DNA of 64,000 bases from the NCBI GenBank assembly GCA_016271365.2, contig CM057451.1:494005501-494069500 (forward strand), read 5' to 3'. The position numbers and the translations under genes are program-made. The DNA comes from Neoceratodus forsteri (Eukaryota; Chordata; Ceratodontiformes; Ceratodontidae). Below the pieces are notes generated by a model that was not told the DNA's origin, searched no databases, and saw only the letters and a list, made by a program, of their open reading frames with translations. Below are positions 46,036-58,500 of this stretch, one piece after another (position 1 is the first letter of the stretch; each line of letters begins with the position of its first letter).

Positions 46036-46469
46036 GGTGCGAGGTCCTCGATGGCTGCTGCCTGGCAGGGCGCTAGCAAGTCTCGGGATCGGCGCACCTA
46101 CATGCTAATGGCATGCAAATGGGGCCATAAATAGATGTAAATGGCCCCTGTGCCTTGCATAAATTATGGCCCCATTTGCATGTCACTTTTGAATATTGGA
46201 AATTTGAGCATGGCGCAATGGTACTTGCGCCACCGCAAGTTTAATGCTCAACTTCTGGCAACCGCGTGGCGCAAGTTCCACTGGCGCATGGGTTGGGGAA
46301 TATTCAAAGGTGTTGCTCAATAGCGCAACTCCTTTGAATATCGCCCCGGCCACACCCCTGCGCAACTATTTTGAGCAGTGCAGGGGCTTGCGCCTCAGAA
46401 TGGCGCAGTTTGAATATCTGGGCCATTATATTTTTTACTATCTGGCAGATAAAACCCCTTAAGGTCAGA

Positions 46470-47956
46470 AAAATGAATAAGCATATTTAAAATTACTTCT
46501 GGGTGTTGAGATATTGCTCAATATTATTTGGTTTGTTAAGGTGAAAGAAGGCACAAGGTCCATTGAGACCACCTTCCCCACACCATGTGGAGCAGATTTA
46601 CCTACCATTCCCAAGTAGGTACCTGTCAAGTTCTCTTTTAAACCTGTTAAAACTGTTGATACTGACTGACTGTTGTGGAAGTGCATTTCAAAGTGTGGCT
46701 GACCTGATGGTAAAATAATGTTTTTATTTGTTGTGGCCATAGGTATACATATTTGTCTGTTATGACACCTCAGGTTAGTAGATTTGTCCATTGCTGTAAA
46801 ATTACACTCTTGCATAAGTTTCTTGTTTTTTAGTATGTTATACAGTAGTAGTATGTCTCCACGGTTCCTTCTCATTTGTAAATCGTATAGCCCAAGTGTT
46901 ATTAACTTATCTTGATATGGTAGCTTACTGACCTTTGATATTAGCTTAGTTGCCTATCTTTGAGTACTTCCAATGATTGTTTTATCTTTATTCAAATGGG
47001 GGTCCAGAAGTATACAGCATAATCTGTGTATGGTCTAATAAAGGATTTATATAATAGAATAATACAAGTTTCATTCCTGGAAACAAATGACCTCTTGATA
47101 GCTCCCGAATGTGGCTTCCTTTCTATGCTACTTTTCTACAATGATCATGAGGAGTAAACAAATTATTAATTACAATACCCAGATCTTTTTCTGTTGCTAC
47201 AGGTTTCATAGTGTTTCCATTTAATAAGTATCTTGTGTTGGGTTTTTTTGCCCCAGGTGGATAACTGAACACTTACTTATATTAAATGCCATTTTGTTTT
47301 TAATTGCTCAGTTTTCTATGTGGGCCAGAACTTGTGCAAAAACTTTTATTTTAGCCTCACTATCTACTTTTGAACAAATCTTTGTGTCATCTGCAAATGT
47401 GCTGCATTGATTGACTACCCCATCTTGCAGGTCACTGATATATATATACACCAAACAGCAATGGCCCCAGGACAGTGCCCTGGAGAACTCCACTAGTGAC
47501 ACCAGTAATGCTGGATAATGTGTCTCATAGTCTAATGCTTTGAGATCTATTTAATAACCAAGATTCAATCCATTTTTGATTGTAAAACAATTACATTCTA
47601 GTTCAATCATTTTCTCAATTAATAATCTGTGAGATACCAAGTCAAATGCTTTTTGGAAGGCTAAGTAAATAATATTCATAGGGATATTTTTATCCATGTT
47701 ACTACTGATGTTTTCATAAAAAGCAACTACATTTATAGTGCATGAGTAACCCGCATGAAATACATGTTGTGAGTGATCCCTAATTCCTTTAACTTCTACC
47801 TCACTTTCTACCCTAGTTTTTAAAAGTTTTTCCATAACTTTACAGACAATAGAAATTAGGTTGATGGGCCTATAATTCTCCCTATATTTGTTACTTCTCT
47901 ATTTGTGTATTGGAATGACCGTGGCTGAGTGCCAGTCTTCAGGTACATTCCCATTT
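46470..47956 (-). mobile_element. LINE F (CR1/L2-like), 3' part
   Basis: Continues the LINE seen at 51318-51862 after the inserted element. Reading down: NGNVPEDWHSATVIPI, EKLLKTRVESEVE, FHAGYSCTINVVAFYENI, motif A IIYLAFQKAFDLVSHRLL (Asp changed to Ala in YLDF), then a damaged motif B region, motif C STFADDTKICSKV (47390-47420), and the C-terminal domain with RRNRGDILLLYNILKN (46830-46875). The subfamily differs from LINEs A-E. Many lesions. The 3' limit near 46470 is approximate. Confidence 0.8.
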
Positions 47957-48185
47957 TTATGTTTGCTTGCACGCATGTGCAAGAAACATAGTGCCATCAT
48001 CGGAGTTTTCGGAGGTGTGTCAGCCCTCTTCCAATTCAGTCAGTGTGTTTGCAGACGCGGCCGCAGTTCTCCAATGCCTGCTGGAGCTGTCTATGACAGC
48101 TCCAAAATGCAGTGGCATATAATTGAAAGGGGGAGCTACGCTTCAGTGAGCAGCGATCAGACATCGCCTGCCTGCGTGTGTGCTC

Positions 48186-48187
<2 letters not shown>

Positions 48188-48246
<59 letters not shown>
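48188..48246 (+). repeat. (CA)n microsatellite
   Basis: About 29 CA units, inside copy 2 of the tandem-unit element; copy 1 has none at the matching place. Confidence 0.97.
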
Positions 48247-48250
<4 letters not shown>

Positions 48251-48999
48251 CTGCTGCTGCTCTCCCAACACGTGCACTGTATAGCCGGCCAGGGTGCCCA
48301 ATCCCTGTCGGCTGTACTCGCCCCAAAACACAGTTTCAATGCCACGCTGGGTGCCCACCCCAGCTGCAGCACATAGCGCCGACGGGGTGCCCAATCCCCC
48401 GTCGGCTCCACTGTGTCTCCCCCCCAGTACAGGGTGCCATGCTGGGAGCCCACCCCAGCGTGGCAGCAGATGCCATGGCCGACGGGGGTGCCCAATCCCC
48501 CGTCAGCTCCACGCCCCCTCAGCTGACCTTCTGCCATGCTGGGAGCCCACCCCAGCATGGCAAATGTCCCGCGTCATCTTTTAAAACAAAAAAAAGACTG
48601 TAAAGAAAAAAACAGTCCCTCGCAGTCTCCCTGCCCCCCCACAACCCGCACCCACCCACTGCGCAACCTGCTCTCCCCACACCCCTCACCCCATACTTAC
48701 CTCCGGAGCCCGGCGCGACGATCTTCAGTGGACTGGGAACATGTCTGCACTCTTCAAAGCCGACCGCGAACTGAGGAAATGCCGGTAAGCTGTATAATGG
48801 GATAGATAGGGGTTTTTCAACTTTGTTGCATATCTCAGGCATTTTTTGGAATTTTTGCACCAAATTTTCAACATGGGGTTTTTGGGACCCCTCCTCATGA
48901 ATTATTGCACTGTCATGGTATTACTCTGGCCCGAAGGGTGATTTCACAGCCACTGCATGAAATCACCTTTCCAGAACAATTAATGAAACGACACTGCCA

Positions 49000-50830
49000 G
49001 TGTTCATAAGGTGGGCTCTCAAAAAGCCTATTTTGAAAATTTGGTGGAAAAATTCCTTAAAATGACTGTTTTATGAGCGTGCGTTGTGCAGTTCCTACGC
49101 ACGCTCATAAGTTCATGAATTTTCAATATTTTCACTCCAGATTTTCAACATTGCCATTTTACTACACCTTCTTATGAGCATGTCATTTTTCACTACTCAC
49201 CCAAATGTGTTTCCTTCCATGTAGCGTACAATGGAGCAGTCGGTGTGTGAAATCAATGTATGGGACATATTAAGAAAATCACAGTGACACAGTTCATGAG
49301 CAGAGGTCTTAAAATGGCTATGTTGAAAATTTGGTGAAAAAATTCCTAAAAATGACTGTTTTACGAGCATGCATTGCGCAGTTCTATGCATGCTCATAAG
49401 TTTGTGAAATTTCAATATTTTCACTCCAGATTTTCAACATTGCCATTTTACCACACTTCCGTATGAGCAGTGCAGCTGTCATTTTTCACATCTCACCCAA
49501 AACGTGTTTCTGCCCAGGTAGTGCACAATGGCGCAGTCGGTGTGCGAAATCAATGTACAGGACACATTAAGAAAATCACAGTGACACTGTTCATGAGCAG
49601 AGGTCTTAAAATGGCTATGTTGAAAATTTGGTGAAAAAATTCCTAAAAAAGACTGTTTTACAAGCGTGCGTTGCAGAGTTCCTACGCACGCTCGTAAGTT
49701 CTCAAATTTTCAATATTTTCACTTCAGAATTTCAACATTGCCATTTTACCACACCTCCTTATGAGCAGTATAGTTGTCATTTTTCGCATCTCGCCCACAA
49801 TGTGTTTCTGCCCATGTAGCGCACAATGGCGCAGTTGGTGTGTGAAATCAATGTATGGGACACGTTAAGAAAATCTCAGTGACACTGATCATGAGCAGAG
49901 GTGTTAAAATGGCTATGTTGAAAATTTGGTGAAAAATTCCAAAATATTACTATTTTAGGAGCGCACGTTGCGCAGTTCCTACGCACGCTGGCAAGTTTGC
50001 GAATTTGTAATATTTGCACACCAGATTTTCAACAGTGCCATTTCCACACTTCCTTATGAGCAGTACAGCTACCATTTTTCACATCTCGCCTAAAATGTGT
50101 TTCCGCACATGTAGCACACAATGGTACAGTTGGTGTGCGAAAACAATGTTTGGGACAGATTAAGAAAATCGCAGTGACGCTGGTCATGAGCAGAGGTCTT
50201 AAAATGGCTATGTTGAAAATTTGGTGACAAAACTCAATAAAATGACTGTTATGAGTGAGCATTGTGCAGTTTCCACGCACCCTCATAAGTTCATGAATTT
50301 GTAATATTTTCAGTCCAGATTTTCACCAGTGGCATTTTTCCACACTTCTTTATGAACAGTACAGCTGTCATTTTCCACAACATGGCCTAAACGTGTTTTC
50401 ACACTTTCAGCACAGAAATGCGTGGTCACTGTGGGAAATCATTGTTCGGGGCAGATAAAGAAAATCACTCTGACACTGTTCATGATCGGAGGTCCCAAAA
50501 TGCCTGTGTTAACAATCTGCTGTAAAAAAATTCCCAGGCTAGTTACATTACGGGTGTGCATTGCACAGTTTCTACGTACGCTCGTGACTTCACCAGTTTT
50601 TTTAAGATTTTCACAGCAGATTTTCAACATTGCCATTTTTTACACCTCCCATGAACAGTACTGCTGTAATTTTTCACATCCTGTTCGGAATGTGTTTTTG
50701 CACCTGTGGTGCCAAATACCAGTCGCTGTGCAAAAGCAGTTTTCAGCTAACAAACTGATATTGCCACTGTTCATGAGGTGGGGGTCACAAAAAATACATG
50801 TTGAAAATTTGGAGTGAAAATACCAATGAA
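49000..50830 (-). repeat. six ~297-bp tandem units, each with a hairpin
   Basis: Hairpins: 49071-49110 (14-bp perfect stem TTATGAGCGTGCGT, 12-nt loop), 49361-49399, 49658-49697, and weaker ones near 49951, 50246 and 50545. Each unit also has GTTGAAAATTTGGTGAAAAA and CACTGTTCATGAGCAGAGGT. Divergence between units is moderate. Confidence 0.88.
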
Positions 50831-51317
50831 TGCCTGAGGCGTTAGGGTTTCCGACCATAACGCCCCATCCTGTAGAGAATGACAGGCATCAGGGATTTGA
50901 CTTGGGATTCTTGCCTGTCATGCTCATACCATTCCACCCTCACCCACACCCTGCAGCCAGTGAGAGGCATCAAGGTGTGCCTCGGACTCTTTGGGCCCAA
51001 ACTTCACCCCATTCTCCTATACTGCACCCATCTCACCATATTTCCTGATGGAATGGGGTTCGCATAAGTGCCAAAGACCCCAAGGCACACCGTGACACTT
51101 GTCAGTGTTTGCAGGGTAGGGTGTGGTGAAATGCCATAGTCGTTATGCCTGATGACCCAAAGACACACCCCAATGCCTGTCACTCTCTGCAGGGTGGTGG
51201 TGGGGTTGGCTTCAGTTCAACACTTCGCTGCCATTCCTATTATGCAGCTCTGTAACTTCTACACTACCAATGCCAATGCCAGCAAGCAAATATTCGGCAT
51301 TGACAAATGCTTGTTAT

Positions 51318-51862
51318 AAGATTTATTGGAAATGATAGTCAAGGGATAAAGTATCTGGTCAATTGTTTTTTTGATGAACAATGTGTTCAAATTATTAGGT
51401 CCCAGAGCAGAATGTTTTTTTTAGCATTTGAACAGCCTGTTTGATCTACTCTGGTTTTATCTCAATATACCTACTTTCATACTTAACAGAAGATATGATG
51501 TTGTCTTTTTTTGACAAAACTGATCCAAAGAATTCATTGAAAGAGTTTGCCACCTCAGTTTTAGTATTAATCTCCACCTTGTTATTGGTTATAGAAGTTA
51601 TCGAGTTGTCATTATTTTTATTAGAATATATATAGGCATAAAAAGCTTTAGTATTACCTTTTGATGCAGCTAATTTAAATTCTGTGTTCCTTCTTTACTT
51701 TTTAATTAGCTCCTTGGTTATTTGTAATTCTTTTTTATATGCTATTTTATTTTCTTCAGTCCTGGATGTTTTTAGTTTCTTAAATGCCCTTTCTTTTCTT
51801 TTGATTTGTTTACTGATTTTATGGGTTAACTGTGGGGAGATATTTTACCTTTGTTGTTTCTT
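51318..51862 (-). mobile_element. LINE F (CR1/L2-like), 5' part
   Basis: Reads KQIKRKERAFKKLKTSRTEE from about 51820, then FYAYIYSNKNN and FNEFFGSVLSKKDNI (51500-51560), IKQAVQMLKK, and at the insertion NKSY, which resumes as KNGNVPEDW beyond copy 2. This is the region between endonuclease and reverse transcriptase. It ends upstream where the L1 tail begins at 51866, so the rest of the LINE was cut by that L1 or lost. Confidence 0.78.
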
Positions 51863-52041
51863 GAAATTAAATCAACTTTATTAAGTTTAAAATATACAAC
51901 CACCAACAATATAATGACACAGAACATTGATTGTAATCAATTGTAAGCCCCCCACCCATCCCCAGCACCCTCTCTTCTTCCTACGGAGTGTGTAACACGC
52001 TTGTAAGAAGAAGCTAATAAAGAGACCATGTCACCAAATAG

Positions 52042-52043
<2 letters not shown>

Positions 52044-52077
<34 letters not shown>

Positions 52078-52092
52078 GCACACAAGATAGAC

Positions 52093-52125
<33 letters not shown>
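52044..52125 (+). repeat. two (TA)n microsatellites
   Basis: TA runs at 52044-52074 and 52100-52125, separated by a short spacer, in the 3' UTR of the minus-strand L1. Confidence 0.95.
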
Positions 52126-52233
52126 GATGGGGAACCAGAGAAAGCTCAAAAGGGAGACCTTAATGAAGGTAAAGGGTGTAAAGTTTGCCCCATTTCTTGT
52201 TAAAGAGGGGCATTCAATGGTGAGTGCCAGCAA

Positions 52234-55200
52234 TCAGTGCTCAGTCTGGAGACAGAAGGAGAGCTCATGTAGCCATTCGTGGTAAGAAATGGGTGTTTGC
52301 TGCAACCAGTGTTTGAGGATCAGTTTTTTGATGGCCAGGGAAATGAGGGCCATATGGTACCTCCTTTCCTTTACCACTATCTGAGTATAGCCACCAATGA
52401 CACGTATTTCTGGAGTGAAAAGGCCATTCAGCCCCAATTGGGGTCAATCCATTCTTCAATCAGTTCCCATAGAGGTGCAACCTTTTCATAGACCACAAGA
52501 CATGCAGTAGTGTACCATCTGCTTTGCCACATCTGGAATAGGTGGATCAGGGAAGGCAATCCATCTTAACTAATTTAACTTGGGTTCAATACATGTTATT
52601 GAGAATATAGTACTGAGTAAGCTGAAGTTGGTCCTGGGTAAAGTATTTATATAAATCTTTCCAGATGCAGGACCAGTTGAGATTACAGTCTGGCATCATG
52701 GTCTCCCATACCTTAGAGCCCACTGGTGGGGTTGGGTAGAGGACAGTGAGTAAATATGAATGTATAAGAGAAGTCTCATGGGGCCTGGTTGCTAAATCCT
52801 GTAATTGGGACAATAAGGTACCAAGATCAGAAGCCTTATGGGTGGGACCAAACTGTTGTAGTATCAGATGTCGTAGCTGGAAAATTTTGAAAATACAGGC
52901 TGGGCCCAAGTGGAAATTTGTTAGGATCTCTAGCAAGGCAAAAAGTGAGTCCTGGGAGTAAAAATCAGACACCCTGGCCTCTTGAAGTTGAGGAAGCCAA
53001 CTGGAAGACAGGATATTACCCCCAATCTTGATATTTAAATTAGAGAAAAATGGTTGAGAGAAATCTTTAAAAGGCAGAACCTTCAATGAGGCATATATTT
53101 GTGAGAAAACCTTTACAGATACACCAATTGGGGAAGAACGCAGGGACACCGGTAGGTATTTCCAAGGAGAGAAAAGAATAGCAGAGGGAGAAAGATTGTG
53201 GGCCAAAAGTAAGTGGGATTCTATCTGCAACCAAATAGGGACACAATCATCTTCGGCTGAGGATGGAGGAGTAGAAAGCCATTTACCACACTTGAGCAGA
53301 AGGCTGGCCCAGTAGAACAGTAGGAAGCTGGGCATTCTAACTCCTCCCGACTCTTTAGGGAGTCCTAACTTAAGTTACAACTGTCTAGGGGATTTGTCTA
53401 ACCAGATAAAAATTGTAACTAACAAGTGGATACATTTGAAAAAAGAGATGGGAAGCCGAATATTAAGCATGTTTAAAGCATAAAAGAGTCTAGGGATAAT
53501 ATTTAATTTTAATGATGTTAATTCTGCCCCAGAGCAAGATGGGAAGAGTCTTCCACCATAATAGGTCTTGTTGTATACCAACAATTAGGTCGTCAAGGTT
53601 CAACTTCTTCATAAGAGAGGGACTGGTAGCTAAAGTTACACCCAGATATTTGATAGACTTAGGGGCCCACCACATGGCAAAGCCAGCAAAGTCGCATCTG
53701 TAAACTAAGTGATTAAGGGGAAAGATCTCCATTTTGTTACAGTTTAGTTTATAGTTGGAATAACGACTGAACTGGTTGATCATGTTTAGTGTTTCAGTGA
53801 GTGATTTGACAGGGTGGGAGAGATGCAAAAGAATATCGTCCGCATATACAGAGAGAGAGAGACAGTACTGAGTTCCCAATCAGAGTGCCATGTATGTTAG
53901 GAGAGGCTTTAAGCTGCCTAATTAGTGGTTCAAGATATAAATTAAAAAGGAAAGGAGAGAGAGGGCAGCCTTGATGGGTACACATGTGCAAGAGAAAAGA
54001 GGACGAAAAAAATCCATTACAGTAGATTTTGGCAGATGGGGAGGAGTAGATTACTTTAAGCCATTGCAGGAAAATAGGGGGAATCCCATTTTCCACAAGG
54101 TTAACCAAAGACAGGTCCGGTCAACCCTATCAAAAGCCTTCTCAGCATCGAGATAAATTAGGGCCATAGGAAGAAGGGAAGATTTAGCTACTTGGAAGTG
54201 TGTCTTAACTTACACAAATGGTCTACAGAGTATCTGCCTGGAACAAACCCAACCTGCTCAGGACTAAGTAAACAAGACCAAAACCTTCCTAATTCTTCTA
54301 GTAAGAATTTTTGTAAGGATTATGATGTCACAGTTTAGTAAAGAGATGGGCCGATAGCTAGCTGGATGAGTGGAGGGCTTATCCAATTTAAGAAGAAGAA
54401 CAATAATGGCCTCTAGCAGTGATGGATCTAGGGAGTCAGCAGAAAATATAAATTGGTAAAAATGAAGTAGGAGAGGAGATGCTTCCTTAATAAAAAGTTT
54501 GTAAAAATTTGAGGGGAAGCCATCTGGCCCAGGTGCCTTATCTAGTGCTAAACTGTTGATGGCAGATTCCACCTCTGTCAGAGAGATGGACGAGGAAAGG
54601 AGAGCCCGATGATGAGCCAAGAGTCTGGGGAGTGAAACGGTGTCTAGGTATGTCATCATCTCTTCAGTATCTTGGGAGGGGGGCATGCACTGGTTGTAAA
54701 GTGTGCAATAAAACTTCTCAAAAACTGAGACAATATCCCTGGGAAGTGTTTTAATAGATCCATCTGAGGTCAAGATGGAAGTAATGACCCTTGATGTCTC
54801 TAATTTCCTTAAGCGTAGTGCCAGTAGCCAGCCAGCTTTTTTACCTTGTTGAATATATTTGGACTGGGTCTTTAGAATGGCATATTCTGCCTTTTCCTAT
54901 AGCAGGTCGAAGTATTTGTCTTGAAGGGATATAGTGTTGTTAGAGAGTCTGGGGGAAAGGAGGAAGAAAGAGTCTATTCGAGGGTTCATGTTTGATCTAA
55001 TAAAGAGAGAGCTTCTGACTCTCAGTGTCTCTTCCATTTAGCAGCACGGTGAATAAGTTCACCCCTCAAAAGACATTTCAAGATGCACCATCCATGATCA
55101 CCTCTCAGAACTGAGTCAAGGTTAAGTTCAGTGTAGGACTGAATGAGGGATTTTATTCCAGAAATAACAAAGACATCTTTGAGAAGCTGGGTGTTTAATT

Positions 55201-55519
55201 CCCAAGTGGTGTCACATTGTGAAGCCATAGAAGGGGTAAGTTGCAACCAGGCCGCAGCATGATCGGAGAGAATGAGGGGTTCGAGGCCTGCCTTACATAG
55301 TCCAGGTAGAAGGGATAGGCTAGTAAGGATATAATCTAACTTAGATGAACTGAGATGTACAATGGAGTAGAAGGGATACGAATGGCTGGATGGATTAAGG
55401 ATCCACTAGGGGTCACAGAGACCCAGGGACTCCATGAAGTCCACTAGAACCCGTTGTGCTGATAAGAGAGGTTTAATGAATTGAGTGGATTGGTCAAGAT
55501 CCTGAGTAGGCAGAATGTT
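52234..55519 (-). pseudogene. second L1 ORF2: end of endonuclease, RT and C-terminus, broken
   Basis: Starting at the L2 junction: ILPTQDLDQSTQFIKPLL (55519 down), the end of the endonuclease with ILSDHAAAWLQL (near 55270), and a broken linker. Then the RT: LDKAPGPDGFPSNFYKLF and YRPISLLNCDIIILTKIL (54773-54264), motif A ALIYLDAEKAFDRV (about 54170), motif B HQGCPLSPFLFNLYLEPL (about 53960), motif C VYADDILLHLSHP (about 53845) and KYLGVTLA. The C-terminal part is open 53335-52586. The cysteine motif that follows is degraded (near 52530). The last recognisable block is 52437-52234, which aligns with the final 70 residues of the first L1 (KLILKHW here, KPVLKHW there). Stops and shifts are spread throughout. 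Confidence 0.87.
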
Positions 55520-58500
55520 TAATCAATAAATCAATCAATCAGTGTTTGTTTATAAAACAGCGCTATTCCAAAATCATAACGCTAGTACATAACCATAAAA
55601 TCCATAAAAATGACTACCCTTATAAAAACAGCTGCAGCAGGTCAAATAAAATCCAGGAATGCTAAAATAAATAAATGAGTTTTGAATGCAGATTTAAAGC
55701 TCTCCATCATCAGGCACTGTTGAATCCAGCGAGGTAGAGAATTCCACATGGACGGGGCCACAAATTCAAATACATGGGCCCCAGATGACTTTACATGAAC
55801 CCTGGGAATCTCTAGCAATCCCTTGTCGGAGGAGCGAAGTGGCTGGGAGGGGCAATAGGGATTAAGAAGATCTTGCAGATAACTCGGACCCTGTCCATGT
55901 AGGGCCTTATAGGTCAGTAAACCGATCTTAAAGAAGATCCACCACTGAATAGGCAGCCAGTGCAGATCGCGCAGCACCGGCGTGACATGACAGCTACAAG
56001 GTAGCCCAGTCAACAGCCTAGCTGCTGCATTCTGCACCAGCTGCAAGCAGTGAATATCAACCCCTGGTACCCCTAGGTACAGGGCATTACAGTAATCAAG
56101 GCGTGAGGTTACAAAGGCATGAACCAAAACTGGTAGGTCATTGGGCAGAATTGGGTGCTTGATCCGGGCTACATTCCTTAGATGGTAAAAGGCAGTCTTG
56201 ACAACAGACGACACCAGATGTTTAAGCGTCAGTCTGTCATCCAGAATCACACCCAGATCCCGCACCCATTCAGAGGTCATCAGCTGGCGACCACTGAGCC
56301 AAAGCCCTGAGGCTCGCCCCGCTGTTGACCCCTCTACCCGACAGTCTGAGTCCATCACCAAAACCTCAGTGTTGTCCAGTTCAACCTCAGCCAACTGGCA
56401 CTCATCCAATCCTCAATCTCGGAAAGGCAGTCATTAAAACTTGAGACAGCTCCCCCTGATCAGGCACAAAGGACAGGTAGAGCTGAGTGTCATCTGCATA
56501 ACAGTGAAAACTCAGCCCATACCACCTTACAATGTCTCCCAACAGCAGCATACACACTGCGAACAACATGGGGGACAGTATAGAGCCCTGTGGAACCCCA
56601 CATGGCAGGGAGACCTTGTCAGAAGAGTAAACCCCACATACAACTCTCTGAAACCTGCCAGTGAGGTAAGAATGAAACAATCTGAGGACTGTACCAGACA
56701 GTACACAGACTGACCACAAGCACCCGACCAGCACCCCATGGTGCACAGTGTCAAATATCGCCGAGAGATCAAGAAGAACCAAGATGGAACGGCTCCTCCA
56801 GTCTCTTGTTGTTAGAAAATCATTGAGAACCTGAACAAGGGCCATTTCGATACTATGCCATTCCCGGAAACTGTACTGAAGAGGATCGTAGATGTTGTGG
56901 ATGGGCAGATGATCCTCCAGCTGCAGCGCGACCACCTTCTCAAAAACCTTACCCACAAAGGGGAGGTTAGAGATGGGTTAACAATCTGGGTCAAGAGATT
57001 GTTTCTTAAGAAGAGGTACCACAACCGCCTCCTTCAGGGTTTCTGGAAATGCCCTGGAATCTAATGAACACCAGGCTGTCTCAGCAAGGACCAGGCCGAT
57101 AGTCTCAACACACCCCACAAGGAGACGCGTTGGGCCAGGGTTCAAAGCACAGTAGGTCGTCCGCAAAGACAGGATAATATTCACAACATCCCCAATTGCC
57201 AGCTGGCTGAAGTCAGACCAGACAGACCAAGGAGCTGCCACCTCCCACCGATCACCGTCTGCCCCATTGGGGTGTCCCATGCAGATCTCAGACCTGATAT
57301 CAGCAACCTTATCGGCAAAAAAGCGAGCAAATTCGTTGCACTTCCCTTGCAACAATGCACTCCGAGACTGCAGACAGACTGGATAGCACAGTCTGCCTGC
57401 AGTTCAGAAGAACTGAGCTGGTCAGTTTTGTGCCACAGCAATCTCCCTGGACAGGAACTCTGCCTTCTTACAGAAGATAGCCAATTGATAGCCCTTATAA
57501 TGAGCTAACAATCTAAGTCTGCCGGCATCCAGGCCTGATTTTCACCAGCGATGCTCCAGCTTTTGTCCCACTTTCCTTAGCTCCCTCAAGGTCCCATCAA
57601 ACCAAGGGGACCGAGGGCGCTGGGTAAGGGGACGAACACGGACAGGAGTGAGACAATCCAAAACCCCAGTCACAGCATCATAATCCCAGACTAGGGCATC
57701 TGGATAACCACTATCCCTCGGAAGCCCTGATAGGTCCAGCACCACCAACAGGCCATTGGGGGATAAACCCCTTAAAGGGCGGTACTGGACCATCTCCATA
57801 GGAGTAGGCCTATATGGGGGGCCTGGAAATTTAACCTTTTGGTGTGATGGTCCAACTAACTGACTAGCTCCACCACCAAATCTGAGGTCTCCATATCCGG
57901 AAGGAAGACCAGGTCCAAGGAGTGACTGTGCCTATGGGTCGCAGAAGTAATCACCTGTGAGAAGCCAAGTGAATTTATCAACTGGAGGGAGTCTTGACCA
58001 AACTGTGAGAGTCCATCATTGACCCAGGCATTGAAGTCCCCTAGCACATCCTGCTGGGGGGCTCCAATATCATGTCGACGATGAAGTCTGTGACTTTCTG
58101 CAGGAATTGCTTCTCACCCCCCGCTGGATGGTAGATGAGAAGAATCCTGCACCCCACACCTGTGCCCACGATACATTTGAAGGACTGGGTCTCCCCCACC
58201 AGCACCTCCACAAGGCTCAATTCCGATCTAAAACCAAAGGCCACTCCACCGGCCCTATGATCCAACCTCAGGCAGTGTATCACCGAAAACCCAGATGGAA
58301 TTGCTGATCCCAGAATAGGGCCAGAATTTTCATCCAGCCAGGTCTCGGTGATGCAGGCCAGGTCTGATGATCCGATAAGATCAGCCATCATTGCAGTCTT
58401 GTTTTTAATAGACCTGGCATTTCATAACACCACCTGGGATGGATGAGACCCCAAGGTCAACCGAGTCATCTGCCCACATACAGTGGAGCCCTTGGGTATG

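Larger units (their letters stand above)
44505..46424. mobile_element. non-autonomous Harbinger-like fold-back element
   Basis: Perfect 16-bp terminal inverted repeats (GGCCCAGATATTCAAA at 44505 and its complement ending at 46424) are flanked by the 3-bp duplication ATT (44502-44504, 46425-46427). This fits Harbinger, which makes 3-bp duplications. The left 190 bp aligns with the right end of the Harbinger at 1-4874. Inside, a CpG-rich minisatellite array (44877-45435) is matched by an inverted array (45720-46035) around a central palindrome (45556-45648). No protein frame is credible. A second terminus-like sequence (TTTGAATATCGCCCCGGCC at about 46331) lies inside the right end, suggesting nested or rearranged ends. 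Confidence 0.82.
47961..51313 (-). repeat. unclassified tandem-unit element, copy 2
   Basis: Reverse-complement relative of 5095-7516, larger because it has six ~297-bp units instead of three. Unit landmarks (TCATTTTTCACATCTC-like) fall near 49181, 49480, 49777, 50072, 50369 and 50668. It sits inside LINE F with a 4-bp duplication TTAT (47957-47960 and 51314-51317); removing it restores the LINE frame. A (CA)n run is at 48188-48246, and the GC-rich part at 48280-48560 repeats GGGTGCCCAATCCC and CATGCTGGGAGCCCACCCC. No protein is encoded. Confidence 0.8.
51866..55519 (-). mobile_element. Tx1-like L1 (second copy), 3' part
   Basis: The 3' end at 51866 has AATAAAGTTGATTTAATTTC rather than a clear poly-A. 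It continues upstream of the inserted L2-clade LINE at 60044-62658, so the whole L1 spans more than 6 kb of its own sequence. It is homologous to the L1 at 7590 but of a different subfamily. Confidence 0.85.

Noticed and set aside
48188..48246. Open frames running through the (CA)n tract on both strands
   Set aside because: They encode only dipeptide repeats from a microsatellite and are not conserved in copy 1 of the element.
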